Assembly (NCBI RefSeq): GCF_014202905.1
Contig: NZ_JACHHY010000017.1
Location: 60,039-124,038 of the forward strand
Direction: 5' to 3'
DNA from: Chitinivorax tropicus
Lineage (GTDB): Bacteria > Pseudomonadota > Gammaproteobacteria > Burkholderiales > SCOH01
Length of the DNA: 64,000 nucleotides
Below the pieces are notes generated by a model. That model was not told the DNA's origin. It saw only the letters and a program-made list of their open reading frames with translations, and did not search any database. Of the stretch, positions 18,828 to 28,706 are shown piece after piece. A program made the translations under genes and the position numbers. How positions within the stretch are numbered: position 1 is the first letter of the stretch; every line of letters begins with the position of its first letter.

Positions 18828-19308
18828 CATAACGCGTTTACCCGTTCAATGCATCAGAGGTTGTCAATATTTTGTAACAAATATGAATATTTTTGCATTC
18901 AGGGGGTTTACAAAACGAGAGAGAGCAAATACTCTAGCCACACCCATTGCTTGCGCTTCAGCCAATGACTCAAAAAATGAATGCTGGGGCGAGATGACCT
19001 GCCGATCAAAACTATATACCGCAGGCACCGTACATGGGGAATGAGAGGAGACATGCAGGTTGGCCATGAGTGCCAACCTGCATTGCTTTCAGCAGCCGTT
19101 CCGCAAGCGGCCTCGGTCATATCACAAACCGTGGCCAGATCACACCATATCCTTTGTCATCAACACCAAGCATCAAATAGCACTGTCCGGGCCGTCGTGC
19201 ACATGCTCGCGGGCAGGATGACACCAGTGGTATGATCACCCTGGCAAGCACTGGCGCCGATTTTGAGTCAGCCTGACCGCAGGCAGATATCGACAGATGA
19301 GATAGCCC
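18828..19308. other. Intergenic region with a strong hairpin
   Basis: No convincing gene. The left part is AT-rich. At 19053-19083 a perfect 12-bp inverted repeat is present, listed separately. A GAGGAG-ATG sequence precedes it, but the frame that follows has no protein-like character. Confidence 0.5.
19053..19083. repeat. Perfect 12-bp inverted repeat with 7-base loop
   Basis: ATGCAGGTTGGC (19053-19064), loop CATGAGT, GCCAACCTGCAT (19072-19083). It lacks a T tract on either strand, so it is not a standard terminator. It could be a structured leader element for the gene at 19309 or a remnant of a mobile element. Confidence 0.6.
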
Positions 19309-20325
19309 ATGCACTTCGATCGCCCCATTGGTGGTTTTTTCGAGCTGGAGCTCCCGCCCCGTCAACCCGGCAATCTACTTGAATACTGGCAGGCAGAGCC
19401 TTCTGACTGTCGCTGGTATGGCAATGCCCGGTCTGCATTGATGCAGTTGCTGCAAACCCGGCAGATACGCCGTACCTGGCTGCCAGCCTATCTGTGCGAT
19501 GCCGTCATCGATGCAGCATTGGAATCAGGCTGCCGGATACTGTTCTACCCCGTCGATCACCACCTGCAACCTGACAGCGCCTGGTTGAGCAGCCGCCTTG
19601 ACTCGGGCGATGCGGTGCTGGCGGTGGATTACTTTGGCCGCCCTCCCAATGCCGCCTTCCTGTCGCTGGTGAATTCACGCCCGGACATCGACTGGATCGA
19701 AGATCGGGCTCACGCCATCGACACGGGCATGGCCCCCTGGGGCACCTGGCAACTGTTCAGCCCGCGAAAGCTGGCTGGCGTGCCGGATGGTGGGCTATTG
19801 ATCGGGCCACAGCTTTCCTGCCTGCCGGCGACCCAGGGGGTGCCACATCTCCACGCCAGTGCATGGATGCGCCGTGAGGACTGCACTGGGCACCGCCACG
19901 CCGAATGGGTTGCACGCCATCAGCAGGATGAGGCCAGCATGGATATCGGGCCTCGTCCAGTCAGCAAGCTGACACAGCACATGTTGGCCTGCATGCCAGC
20001 CTCCCCCCTGCTGATCGCCAGGAAGCAGAACTATGCACGCTATCAAGTCGCCCTGCCCTATATGTCATTTCTGGGTGATGTGCAGAGCTATGCACCGTTC
20101 GGTTTTGTCGTCCGCACCCAGCACGCGGATGATCTATGGCGGCACCTGATCGATCAACGGATCTTTGCCCAGCGGCACTGGCGTGATATCAGCGCCCCAG
20201 TCGAGCAATTTCCGGTCGCTCATCAGCTATCCAACGAATTGCTCACGCTGCCTTGCGACCACCGCTTGACCAATGCCGATGTGGATCGGGTCATTGCCGC
20301 CGTCCAGATCTTTTTCGATGAGTAA
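19309..20325 (+). CDS. DegT/DnrJ/EryC1-like PLP-dependent aminotransferase-fold protein, orphan
   Basis: A 338-residue protein resembling the large domain of sugar aminotransferases. WLPAYLCDAVIDAALESGCRILFYPV, LAVDYFGRPPN and DWIEDRAHAIDTG match the strand-helix pattern of DegT enzymes, where the ED/AHA region contacts the PLP ring. LFSPRKLAGVPDGGLL matches the segment with the Schiff-base lysine. The usual FSFHPxK motif is altered, so activity and substrate are uncertain. There are no sugar-nucleotide or polysaccharide genes next to it, which is unusual. The start was chosen at the first ATG after the upstream hairpin. Confidence 0.6.
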   Translation: MHFDRPIGGFFELELPPRQPGNLLEYWQAEPSDCRWYGNARSALMQLLQTRQIRRTWLPAYLCDAVIDAALESGCRILFYPVDHHLQPDSAWLSSRLDSGDAVLAVDYFGRPPNAAFLSLVNSRPDIDWIEDRAHAIDTGMAPWGTWQLFSPRKLAGVPDGGLLIGPQLSCLPATQGVPHLHASAWMRREDCTGHRHAEWVARHQQDEASMDIGPRPVSKLTQHMLACMPASPLLIARKQNYARYQVALPYMSFLGDVQSYAPFGFVVRTQHADDLWRHLIDQRIFAQRHWRDISAPVEQFPVAHQLSNELLTLPCDHRLTNADVDRVIAAVQIFFDE

Positions 20326-20636
20326 GCATGCATCGGTTGCGTGGGCAGGACGATAGCCAGGTTGCACTGGCCCCTACAGCTTGCCATCTGGTGGATTGCC
20401 CGCACCCGCTCAATCCACCTCATCGTTTCATCAGGCACCCTGATTCCAGCAGTTTCCGAGTGGTACCCTATAATGCATGTGCATACATTCAAAGCCCGGT
20501 GCCATGGGCATGCAACCATGGGTTCGCCACTGTCATCCAAGTGATGCCAACCGGGCCCGGATTCACCTGATCGACTACCGAAGCTGGTTGGACACAGCGA
20601 TGACCAAACCGATACATAAAGGCTTGAACAGGTACG
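20326..20636. other. Intergenic region, no feature seen
   Basis: About 310 bp between two plus-strand genes. No convincing reading frame, terminator or promoter pair was found. Confidence 0.4.
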
Positions 20637-23600
20637 ATGACCGTTTCAATCCAACACCGGCGAAGCAACCAGCCCTTTGTATTTGCATTGATCACTTTTG
20701 CTTGCGGCATCTTGCTGACCTTTCTGTTTGGTTGGCTCTATCAAAATGCCGTCAATATTGAGCACAGCCACGCCAATCGTATCTTTCTGGATAGCGTGAA
20801 AGAACGCGTGCAGGCCAAGCTGATACGCACCGGAGACATGCTGCTGGGCATTCGCAATGCCTGGATCGAGCCACCGGTTGACACCATGCGCCTGCAACGT
20901 GCGCTATACCAGTTTTCGCCCCAGGCCAATCTGCCAGACGTCGCCTCTGTAGCCTATCTCAGCTATATCAAGAAGGCCCCTGATGACGACTCCCAAGGGC
21001 ATATGAAGATCGAATTGGTCATTCCCAGCCGAGGCAACGAGCATCTGCTCGGCCAGGATCTACACACAGTGCTCGCAGCCCAGGTGGTTGTGTTGCGGCG
21101 GAGCGGCGGCACCCTCTATACCTTTCCCAGCCCCATACCACTTGACAACCGCCAGCCCACACTGGCAGTGGCGGTGCCGGTATATGACACCTCTGCAACA
21201 GTCGAGAGCACCAACCAGCGCCAGCGAGCCTTCGCAGGCATCCTGCTCGCAACGGTCAGGCTGGGCAGCATGCTGGCTGATATTCAAAGTATGGCCCAAC
21301 AGCAGGAGCTCGACCTGGCGGTTGACATCAACCCCACCCCAGGCCGCGCATCCAAGCCAATCATGGAAAACCTGCCCTCGGCTTTACCCGCCGACCCGAC
21401 CCGGCAGTCCATCGATATCCGGATGGGGGAAGTCACCTTACGCATCAGCTGTGCAGCCATGACGCCGCCACATCGGGCGAATTTCTACATGATCTGGCTG
21501 ATGGGTCTGCTCATCAGCCTGTCCTTGGCGTGGGTAATGGGTATGCTGTGGACGCGGAACCTACGGCAATCACAATCACTGGAGATCAAGGAACAAGACG
21601 GACAGCAGCTGCAAAACGCCTATCAGCTGAAACTGCAATTGCTGAACCACACCGCTGACGGGCTGCTTGCCACCGACAAACATGGCAACGTGGTCTACAT
21701 CAACCATCAGGTACCCAGCTTATTGGACCTGCCCGACACCCACATCATGCAGCTCAACCTCACGTCGCTCGGCATTCAGAGCCAAGCGGATCAGGTCGAG
21801 ATCTTTCGTGGCATGACCAATGGGGTTCGGGTCAGCTATCTCCATCACCGAGAGCAGAATGGTCAGGTCCATACCCTGGAAATCCACCAGGCCCCCAGCC
21901 TCAAGCAGAATGGTCAGCGCCAGGGCTATCTGCTGGCCATCCGCGACATCTCCAATCTGGTGATGAAAGACCAAGCCCTGCAGGAGATGCGTCAACGCCT
22001 GGATGATCTGGTTGATCTGTCCTCTGATTGGCATTGGGAAAGCGATACTGAACATCGCTTGCATATCCTGTCCCGTGGCATCAAAGACAGCCTGGGGAGC
22101 ATGGCGGAGCACGCCGAGGGCCGCACACGCTGGGAGCTGGACGGCTTCGAGACCGAGCCGCATCTGCTTGAGCGCCACATGGCCGATCTGCGCAAGCATG
22201 CCCCCTTCCATGACTTCACCTATAAGGTCACCCATCCCGATGGTCGCGAGCGCTATTTCTGCGTGTCAGGCAAGCCTGTCTTTGACATGACCGGCCATTT
22301 CGTCGGCTACCGAGGGGCCGGGCGTGACATCACACAGACCAAACAGGCGGAGATGGCGCTGTTTGCCGAAAAAGAGCGCGCCCAGGTCACATTGGAGTCG
22401 ATTGGTGAGGGAGTCATCACCACCGACACTGAGCTGCGTATCCAATACATGAACCCAGTTGCAGCACAGATGACAGGCTGGCTACCGCAGGACGCGCAGC
22501 ACAGGCCACTGAGTTTCGTCTTCAAAACCATCCACGAATTGACCCATGAGCCCTTGCCCGACCCCGTCCAGCAGGCTCTGGTGCTAGGCCGCACCGTCAC
22601 CCCGAGTGGCCATGCCGAATTGCTACGGATGGATGGAGAAGAATTTGCGATCGAAGAAACCGCCTCCCCGATTCGGGATCGTACTGGCAGGCTGATCGGT
22701 GGCGTATTGGTCTTCCGTGATGTCAGCCACTCTCGCGAGCTGGCCGCCAAGCTGACCTACCAGGCCACGCATGATGCGTTGACAGGCCTGCTCAATCGTC
22801 GGGAATTCGAGCTACGGCTGAACCGGGTATTGCAACACGAGCGTAGCGACATGCCCAACGCATTGCTGTACCTGGATCTCGATCAGTTCAAGGTCGTCAA
22901 CGACACCTGTGGCCATATTGCAGGAGATGAGCTGTTGAAACAGCTGTCAGCCTTGATGCAAAACCAGCTCCGAGCCGCCGACACCTTTGCACGGATGGGA
23001 GGTGACGAGTTCGCCATCCTGCTGGAAACCTGCCCGACCAACATCGCCACCCGTATTGCCGAGCTTCTGCGCTCAACCGTGGCGGAATTCCATTTCGCGT
23101 GGGACAACAAGCTGTTTTCCGTCGGTGCCAGCATTGGCCTGGTCAGTTTCACCAGCGGCTCGCTGGACATCGCCACCCTGATGAGCGCGGCGGACACGGC
23201 CTGTTATCTGGCCAAGGAGAAAGGTCGAAATCGGGTCCATGTCCATCATGCAGAAGACATGGAAGTCCAGATACGACATGGTGAAATGGAATGGGTCGCC
23301 CGCCTGCACAAGGCACTCAACCAGAACCGGTTCCAGCTGTGTTATCAAAAGATCAAGCCGATCAACGCCACGGAGGAGGGTCTGCACTTCGAGGTATTGC
23401 TCAGAATGATCGATGAGAACGGCGATTTCATCCCGCCAGGCCGCTTCATCCCTGCCGCCGAGCGCTACAACCTCATGCCCGCCATCGATCGATGGGTGAT
23501 CCGCAACCTATTCGCCTTCATCCACGAATACCGCACCCGCCTGCCGCAACTTTCCGCCTGCGCCATCAACCTGTGCGGGGGCTCGCTGGGGGACGAATCC

Positions 23601-24038
23601 TTACTGCCCTTCATTCGGAATCTGTTCGAGGAATTCATGATCCCGCACGACATGATCTGCTTCGAAGTGACCGAAACCGCCGCCATCGCCAATCTGAATG
23701 GTGCCACCCACATCATTCGCGAGCTGCGGTCGCTGGGCTGCCGCTTTGCGCTGGATGACTTTGGCAGCGGCATGTCCTCATTCGGCTACCTGAAGCACCT
23801 GCCAGTTGATTACCTGAAGATCGATGGCAGCTTTGTCAAGGATATGCTGCATGACCCCATCGACACCGCCATGGTCGAATCGATCAACCATATCGGCCAT
23901 GTGATGGGGCTGCAGACGATTGCCGAATTTGTTGAAAATGATGACATTTTGGACAAGCTCAGACAGATCGGCGTGGATTTTGCACAAGGCTATGGCATCG
24001 GCAAACCCATGCCGATCGACACGCTCATCGAGTTCTGA
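20637..24038 (+). CDS. Membrane CHASE-PAS-GGDEF-EAL cyclic-di-GMP enzyme
   Basis: An 1133-residue protein. Two transmembrane helices (about 15-35 and 285-305) flank a periplasmic domain of the CHASE type. Two or more PAS domains follow between about residues 325 and 700. The GGDEF domain keeps GGDEF at residues 788-792 with [11 protein letters not shown] and [13 protein letters not shown], so diguanylate cyclase activity is plausible. The phosphodiesterase domain reads EVLLR at residue 919 instead of EALLR, but keeps other key parts: [38 protein letters not shown]. Which activity dominates cannot be told from sequence. It stands alone, with no partner gene beside it. Confidence 0.9.
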   Translation: MTVSIQHRRSNQPFVFALITFACGILLTFLFGWLYQNAVNIEHSHANRIFLDSVKERVQAKLIRTGDMLLGIRNAWIEPPVDTMRLQRALYQFSPQANLPDVASVAYLSYIKKAPDDDSQGHMKIELVIPSRGNEHLLGQDLHTVLAAQVVVLRRSGGTLYTFPSPIPLDNRQPTLAVAVPVYDTSATVESTNQRQRAFAGILLATVRLGSMLADIQSMAQQQELDLAVDINPTPGRASKPIMENLPSALPADPTRQSIDIRMGEVTLRISCAAMTPPHRANFYMIWLMGLLISLSLAWVMGMLWTRNLRQSQSLEIKEQDGQQLQNAYQLKLQLLNHTADGLLATDKHGNVVYINHQVPSLLDLPDTHIMQLNLTSLGIQSQADQVEIFRGMTNGVRVSYLHHREQNGQVHTLEIHQAPSLKQNGQRQGYLLAIRDISNLVMKDQALQEMRQRLDDLVDLSSDWHWESDTEHRLHILSRGIKDSLGSMAEHAEGRTRWELDGFETEPHLLERHMADLRKHAPFHDFTYKVTHPDGRERYFCVSGKPVFDMTGHFVGYRGAGRDITQTKQAEMALFAEKERAQVTLESIGEGVITTDTELRIQYMNPVAAQMTGWLPQDAQHRPLSFVFKTIHELTHEPLPDPVQQALVLGRTVTPSGHAELLRMDGEEFAIEETASPIRDRTGRLIGGVLVFRDVSHSRELAAKLTYQATHDALTGLLNRREFELRLNRVLQHERSDMPNALLYLDLDQFKVVNDTCGHIAGDELLKQLSALMQNQLRAADTFARMGGDEFAILLETCPTNIATRIAELLRSTVAEFHFAWDNKLFSVGASIGLVSFTSGSLDIATLMSAADTACYLAKEKGRNRVHVHHAEDMEVQIRHGEMEWVARLHKALNQNRFQLCYQKIKPINATEEGLHFEVLLRMIDENGDFIPPGRFIPAAERYNLMPAIDRWVIRNLFAFIHEYRTRLPQLSACAINLCGGSLGDESLLPFIRNLFEEFMIPHDMICFEVTETAAIANLNGATHIIRELRSLGCRFALDDFGSGMSSFGYLKHLPVDYLKIDGSFVKDMLHDPIDTAMVESINHIGHVMGLQTIAEFVENDDILDKLRQIGVDFAQGYGIGKPMPIDTLIEF

Positions 24039-24095
24039 AACGGGAAAACCAGGGCGTTGCACGCCCAATCGCTCAACAGTCAGATGCGGTCGGCT

Positions 24096-24410
24096 TTACC
24101 CCCTCCATTTGGCCAATAGACCGACCATCTCCTGAATCACCCGCTCGCCCTCACCCTGCTGCACCGCCTTCTGCACGCAACCCCGTAAATGGTCTTGCAT
24201 AATCTGCAGCGAAACGGCGTCCAGGGCTGCGCGGGCAGCCTGGACCTGTGTCAACACATCGACACAGTAGCGATCGGCCTCCACCATGTTGGCAATGCCC
24301 CGCACTTGGCCCTCCACCCGCTTCAAGCGCTGTAGCAGTTGGCGCTTATGGGGCTGGACGGTTTTCAGCGCCGAGTCGGTACAACAGGATTCTGACGCAT
24401 CAGACGACAT
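24096..24410 (-). CDS. csoR: Copper-sensing transcriptional repressor, CsoR family
   Basis: A 104-residue CsoR/RcnR/FrmR-family four-helix repressor. The pattern needed for Cu(I) binding is present: Cys in ADRYCVDV, then His and Cys in MQDHLRGCV, spaced as in CsoR. The N-terminus has an additional CC pair (SESCCTDS). The ATG at 24410 overlaps the end of copZ by 11 bp, so it is the last gene of the copA-copZ-csoR transcript. It would release DNA when copper rises. FrmR-type proteins lack the third ligand, which favours CsoR. Confidence 0.85.
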   Translation of the reverse strand: MSSDASESCCTDSALKTVQPHKRQLLQRLKRVEGQVRGIANMVEADRYCVDVLTQVQAARAALDAVSLQIMQDHLRGCVQKAVQQGEGERVIQEMVGLLAKWRG

Positions 24411-24606
24411 CGAAACCCGCCGCTTCGATCGCTGCCTGTAAGGCATCGATTGGGGTCTGGGCCGGATCAAAGCGGACACCCACCTTGCCCGTGGCCAGCT
24501 CGACATCCACCTGTGCCACGCCAGCCAAGGCTTGCAAGGCCTTGGTGATGCTATTGGCACAGCCACCGCAGCTCATGCCGGACACATTCAATTGCACATA
24601 TTCCAT
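24400..24606 (-). CDS. copZ: Copper chaperone CopZ (HMA domain)
   Basis: A 68-residue single heavy-metal-associated domain with the Cu(I)-binding motif GMSCGGCA near the N-terminus, followed by the expected beta-alpha-beta-beta-alpha-beta pattern. It carries cytosolic Cu(I) to the CopA pump. It lies 28 bp after copA and overlaps csoR. Mercury proteins of the MerP type have a similar fold but a signal peptide, which is absent here. Confidence 0.92.
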   Translation of the reverse strand: MEYVQLNVSGMSCGGCANSITKALQALAGVAQVDVELATGKVGVRFDPAQTPIDALQAAIEAAGFDVV

Positions 24607-24634
24607 GGCTCAATACTCCTGATCAGTTGGTCGT

Positions 24635-27010
24635 TCAGAGGCGGCTTGGCCGCCAGCGCTTCAGCAATAGGGCATTGGACACCACCGAGACCGAACTCAG
24701 GGCCATGGCCAGCCCTGCGATCACGGGGTTCAACAGACCTGCTGCCGCCAGCGGAATCCCCAACACGTTGTAGATGAAAGCAAAAAACAGGTTCTGGCGG
24801 ATCTTTCGCAATGTCGCCCGAGACAATTCAATGGCATCCGCCACCGCATGCAGGCTGTTGCGTTTCAAGGTAATGTCCGAGGCCGCAACAGCAGCATCCG
24901 TGCCACTGCCCATGGCAAAGCTGATGTCGGCAGCGGCCAGCGCGGGGGCATCGTTCACGCCATCGCCAACCATGCCGACCTGTTGTCCTGGCTGCTTGAG
25001 CTGATGCAAAGCGGCGATTTTATCGGCAGGCAACAGCTGCGCTTGCCACTGATCGATACCTGCGGCTTGAGCAATCGCCTGGGCAGCAGCAGCGTGGTCA
25101 CCCGTCAGCATCACGCTCCGCACCCCTAGCCGCTGCAAGCGCTGCATGGCCATGGCCGAGTCCGCACGGATCGGGTCCGCCATGGCAAAAGCCGCCAACA
25201 GCATACCATTGCAGGCTAGGCCGCTGACCGCCCAACCCTGTTGACGCCAGGTCTGCAGCGGCACGCCAGCCAGTTCAGACTCTGCCACGCCCAACCAAGC
25301 CACCGCCCCCAGGCGATAGCGGCAACCGTCAACATCCGCCCACACCCCTTGGCCGGGCTCGCTGTTCACCACCGCACTGGGTAACGGCACGATCGGGCGG
25401 GCTGACAACCAGTGGGCGAGTGCATCAGTCAACGGATGACGTGACCCCTGCACCAATGCAGCCAGCACCGCATCAACCTGTGGCGGGTTTGCACCTCGCT
25501 GCCAATCAGCCGCCACAGTGGGCTGGCCGGCGGTCAAGGTGCCCGTTTTGTCAAAGGCGATGGTGGTCAGCTTCCCCGCGTGCTCCAGCGCGGTCGCATG
25601 CTTGATCAAAATGCCATGCTGCGCAGCCAGGCCGCTGGCGACCATGACCGCCGTCGGCGTGGCCAAGCCCAATGCACATGGGCAGGCGATCACCAACACC
25701 GCCACGGCATTGATCAGCCCTGTCTCAAAGCCTGCCAGCCACCACCAGCCCACCCACGTCAGCGCGGCCAAGATCAATACCGTCGGCACGAACACAGCCG
25801 CCACTTTGTCCGCCAGCTGTTGGATAGGCGCTTTGCTGCCCTGCGCTTGACGAGTCAGCTTGATGATCTGGGCGAATTGGGTCTGGGCACCAGTCTGGGT
25901 GGCGCACCCATACAAAATCTGATCATGATTGATGGTCGCGGCATACAGCTTACTGCCAGCCTGCTTGCCGACCGGCAGGCTTTCGCCGGTCAAGGTCGAT
26001 TCATCGACCGTGCTGACGCCCCGCTCCACCACACCATCTACCGGAATGGCCTGCCCTGGCAACACCACAAAGCGATCCCCCACCTGCAGGCTGGCCGCAG
26101 GCACCTCGACCAGCCGCCCCTGCTGTTCGATATGAGCGGTCTGCGGTGTGAGCTTGGCAAGTGCCTGCAAAGCCGCCAGGGTTTTGTGCTTGGCACGGCC
26201 TTCCAGCCACTTACCCAACAGCACCAGCGTGATCACCGCTGCACTGGCCTCGAAATAGACATGGCCACCGCCTTGCCTCAACCAGACCACCGTGCTGAAC
26301 AACCAAGCCGCAGAAGTACCCAGCGCCACCAACACATCCATATTGGCCGCGCCACCACGCAACGCCTTCCACGCCCCTGCATAGAAGCGCCATCCCACCC
26401 AGAACTGGACGGGTGTGGCGAGCAGGAACTGCACCCAGTTCGGCAACATCCAGTCATGTCGATTCACCATCATGCCCACCATCTGGGCCAATAGTGGCAT
26501 GGTCAGCAGCGCTGATACCCCCATCAGGTATATTTCACCACGATCTCCTCTGGTGGGCACCGTCAAATCAGTCTGCAGTGGGCTGGCCTCGTAGCCCGCC
26601 TGATGAATGGCCGCCACAGCCTCATCCAGCGTTGTTGAGGCAGGCTGAAGCGTCAGCTGTACGGTTTCAGCAGCAACATTCACCTGCGCCATCACGCCAG
26701 GCAGGCGGTTGAGGACATGCTCGATTCGACCCGCGCAGGCTGCACAAGTCATGCCCTTCACCGCCAGCTCATGCTGTGCAACAGGCACCCGGAAACCAGC
26801 CCGCTGAATGGCCTGGATGACCGATTCCGCATGGCCACTTGCCGACAAATCGATTTCAGCCGTTTCCGACCCGAAACTGACACTGGCTGCCACCCCCGGC
26901 AAACGATTCAATACCCTCTCGATGCGCGCTGCACATGCTGCACAGGTCATGCCTTCAATGGGCAGGCTCAGATGTTGCGGGTAGGCGGGCGGGGTGGACA
27001 TATTGATCAT
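24635..27010 (-). CDS. copA: Cu(I)-exporting P-type ATPase CopA
   Basis: A 791-residue P1B-type ATPase. Two N-terminal HMA domains each carry GMTCAACA (about residues 20 and 86). Eight membrane helices include the metal-binding CPC (IACPCALGLATP). The phosphorylation site DKTGT, the TGES actuator loop and the GDGVNDAPALAAAD hinge are intact. The final membrane helices show NLFFAFIYN as in copper pumps. ATG at 27010 or 27001 are both possible; neither has a clear ribosome site. The promoter overlaps a CsoR-like operator. Confidence 0.96.
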   Translation of the reverse strand: MINMSTPPAYPQHLSLPIEGMTCAACAARIERVLNRLPGVAASVSFGSETAEIDLSASGHAESVIQAIQRAGFRVPVAQHELAVKGMTCAACAGRIEHVLNRLPGVMAQVNVAAETVQLTLQPASTTLDEAVAAIHQAGYEASPLQTDLTVPTRGDRGEIYLMGVSALLTMPLLAQMVGMMVNRHDWMLPNWVQFLLATPVQFWVGWRFYAGAWKALRGGAANMDVLVALGTSAAWLFSTVVWLRQGGGHVYFEASAAVITLVLLGKWLEGRAKHKTLAALQALAKLTPQTAHIEQQGRLVEVPAASLQVGDRFVVLPGQAIPVDGVVERGVSTVDESTLTGESLPVGKQAGSKLYAATINHDQILYGCATQTGAQTQFAQIIKLTRQAQGSKAPIQQLADKVAAVFVPTVLILAALTWVGWWWLAGFETGLINAVAVLVIACPCALGLATPTAVMVASGLAAQHGILIKHATALEHAGKLTTIAFDKTGTLTAGQPTVAADWQRGANPPQVDAVLAALVQGSRHPLTDALAHWLSARPIVPLPSAVVNSEPGQGVWADVDGCRYRLGAVAWLGVAESELAGVPLQTWRQQGWAVSGLACNGMLLAAFAMADPIRADSAMAMQRLQRLGVRSVMLTGDHAAAAQAIAQAAGIDQWQAQLLPADKIAALHQLKQPGQQVGMVGDGVNDAPALAAADISFAMGSGTDAAVAASDITLKRNSLHAVADAIELSRATLRKIRQNLFFAFIYNVLGIPLAAAGLLNPVIAGLAMALSSVSVVSNALLLKRWRPSRL

Positions 27011-27030
27011 CGGGCGACTGTATTGCTTTC

Positions 27031-27059
27031 AATATACCCCCTATAGGTATAAAGAACAA
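27031..27059 (-). promoter_or_regulatory. copA promoter with CsoR-like operator in the spacer
   Basis: On the minus strand, -35 TTGTTC (27054-27059), 17-bp spacer, -10 TATATT (27031-27036). The spacer and edges carry TATACC and GGTATA arms (27033-27038 and 27046-27051) around a C-rich centre, like known CsoR sites. Binding there would block RNA polymerase. Confidence 0.7.
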
Positions 27060-27071
27060 GGTGCGCCAATA

Positions 27072-27433
27072 TCAGCGCCCCTCCCCCATCAACAGTCCTA
27101 GCTCAATGGCGCCACCCTGGCCGTGATGGACCTGCAGCTTATAGCCGCTCAGGCAGGGTCGTGCCGGGGATCAGCTTGGGGGTATATAACAAGGCGGCCT
27201 TGTACTGCATCAACACCTCATCAGGGACGTTGAAACGGCGCGGCCATTCCTGCATGGCGATACGATCGAAGACCGTGTCTCACTCATGCCCCTCTCGTCG
27301 CAAAATGCAGCGCTAACAGCAGAGTCGCCTCAGCCCACGAGGTGTGGCCGTGGATGGCGCCCATCCGGGCAATCGACCAGCCTTCGACCTCACTACCAGG
27401 CGAGGCAGACCGCCCCACCGTGGCCCGAGACAT
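27072..27433 (-). pseudogene. Probable broken gene of unknown function
   Basis: Three successive protein-like stretches lie in different frames on the minus strand: one starting MSRATVGRSASPGSEVEGW at 27433 and ending near 27284, one containing MQEWPRRFNVPDEVLMQYK, and one reading GYKLQVHHGQGGAIELGLL and ending near 27072. Joined, they would make a protein of about 120 residues interrupted by a frameshift and an early stop near 27284 and another frameshift near 27150. I do not recognise the family. It may instead be a chance pattern in a 600-bp gap. Confidence 0.35.
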
Positions 27434-27614
27434 CACCCTAGGCAATGACTGGCTGTATGAATGTCCTCTGCATCAAGATGAAATCGCGATAGGAGGCAAC
27501 AACATGACATTTGAAATACATCTGCAAGCAGATAAACGAAAAGCCGCAGAAGCGGCTTTGGGAAAGGCAGTTCAGTAGATGCCGTGACAGGGATATCGGC
27601 CCGGCACCGCTATG
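27434..27614. other. Intergenic region, no feature seen
   Basis: Continues the gap upstream of copA toward the plsY stop. A GATAGGAGG-like sequence before an ATG at 27504 is present, but the frame behind it is short and not convincing. Confidence 0.3.
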
Positions 27615-28220
27615 TCACTTGACACGTTGTCCAATACGGCTTTCCTTGCCGGACAACAAGCCGATGATATTACGCTTGTGGCGATATATCAGCAGCGCCG
27701 CGATGATGGCAACCACCGCGACTGTCTCAGTGTGGCCGATGAAACGGTAAGCGACGACCGGGCTGGCCATGGCAGCACAGAGGGCAGACAGCGACGAGAT
27801 CCGCAACAAGAGAGTGACGATCATCCACACCAGCAAGGTCGCCAAGCCCACCCATATATTGAGCGCGAACAACACACCGGCGGCGGTTGCCACACCTTTT
27901 CCACCCTTGAAGCGGAAGAACACCGGCCACATATGGCCCACCACCACGGCCAACGCCACCAAGGCGATATCGGATTGCGTCAGGCCGAGCTGTGGTGCGA
28001 AGCTCTCGGCCAGAAACACCGCCAACCAACCCTTGATGGCGTCACCCAGCAAGGTCAGCGCGGCGGCGGCTTTGTTGCCGCTACGCAGCACATTGGTTGC
28101 ACCCGGGTTGTTGGAACCATAGGTGCGCGGATCGGCCAGACCGAACACGCGGCTGACAAGAACAGCAAAGCTAAGTGAACCGATCAAATAAGCAACAACA
28201 GCTGACGCTATCGAGAGCAT
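27615..28220 (-). CDS. plsY: Glycerol-3-phosphate acyltransferase PlsY
   Basis: A 201-residue polytopic membrane enzyme that adds an acyl group from acyl-phosphate to glycerol-3-phosphate, the first step of phospholipid synthesis. Family motifs are [11 protein letters not shown], the [12 protein letters not shown] block, and [16 protein letters not shown]. The ATG at 28220 begins the first membrane helix directly; the longer frame upstream has no family similarity. It is divergent from folB with a 93-bp gap, a common arrangement in proteobacteria. Confidence 0.96.
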   Translation of the reverse strand: MLSIASAVVAYLIGSLSFAVLVSRVFGLADPRTYGSNNPGATNVLRSGNKAAAALTLLGDAIKGWLAVFLAESFAPQLGLTQSDIALVALAVVVGHMWPVFFRFKGGKGVATAAGVLFALNIWVGLATLLVWMIVTLLLRISSLSALCAAMASPVVAYRFIGHTETVAVVAIIAALLIYRHKRNIIGLLSGKESRIGQRVK

Positions 28221-28313
28221 GGCAATTCCACTAGAATAGTCCGCTTTGATTGTAAGGCATCGCGCTTCGCAGCCATATCGGGACAACCCCGCCAACCTGC
28301 CGCGCTTATCACG

Positions 28314-28670
28314 ATGGATATCATTTTTGTTCACGAAGTCCGTATCGACACTTTGATCGGTGTCTACGAGTGGGAGCGCCAAGCGCCCCAGACATTACAG
28401 CTCGACCTCGAAATCGGCCTGCCCCAGACCGTCGCCTGTCAAACAGACAATATCAACGACACCATCGACTATGGCAAGGTCGTTGAGCGTTTGCGACAAA
28501 CCTTGGCGGAGCAGCACTTTCTGCTGCTGGAAGCCCTGGCCGAGCATATCGCGCAGTTGATCCTGAGCGAATTCGGTGCGCCGTGGGTGCGCATCAGTGT
28601 TGCCAAGATCGGGCTGCTGCGCGGGGTAAAGCGGGTTGGTGTATGCATTGAACGCGGCAAACGGCTCTGA
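28314..28670 (+). CDS. folB: Dihydroneopterin aldolase FolB
   Basis: A 118-residue enzyme of folate synthesis that splits dihydroneopterin into 6-hydroxymethyl-dihydropterin and glycolaldehyde. It starts [23 protein letters not shown], with the active-site Glu region, and shows [10 protein letters not shown] and the Lys in [15 protein letters not shown]. It is divergent from plsY, as in many proteobacteria. Normal length. Confidence 0.95.
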   Translation: MDIIFVHEVRIDTLIGVYEWERQAPQTLQLDLEIGLPQTVACQTDNINDTIDYGKVVERLRQTLAEQHFLLLEALAEHIAQLILSEFGAPWVRISVAKIGLLRGVKRVGVCIERGKRL

Positions 28671-28706
28671 CCCGCTTCTGTTGATCGGGGCCGCCCCCGA
28701 CGATGC

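Noticed and set aside
18981..19235. A plus-strand frame with GAGGAG before an internal ATG
   Set aside because: The ATG is part of a perfect inverted repeat, and the translation lacks any recognisable or balanced composition.
20637..24038. EAL domain as inactive
   Set aside because: EVL variants keep the metal-binding Glu, and the remaining catalytic motifs are present, so inactivity cannot be claimed.
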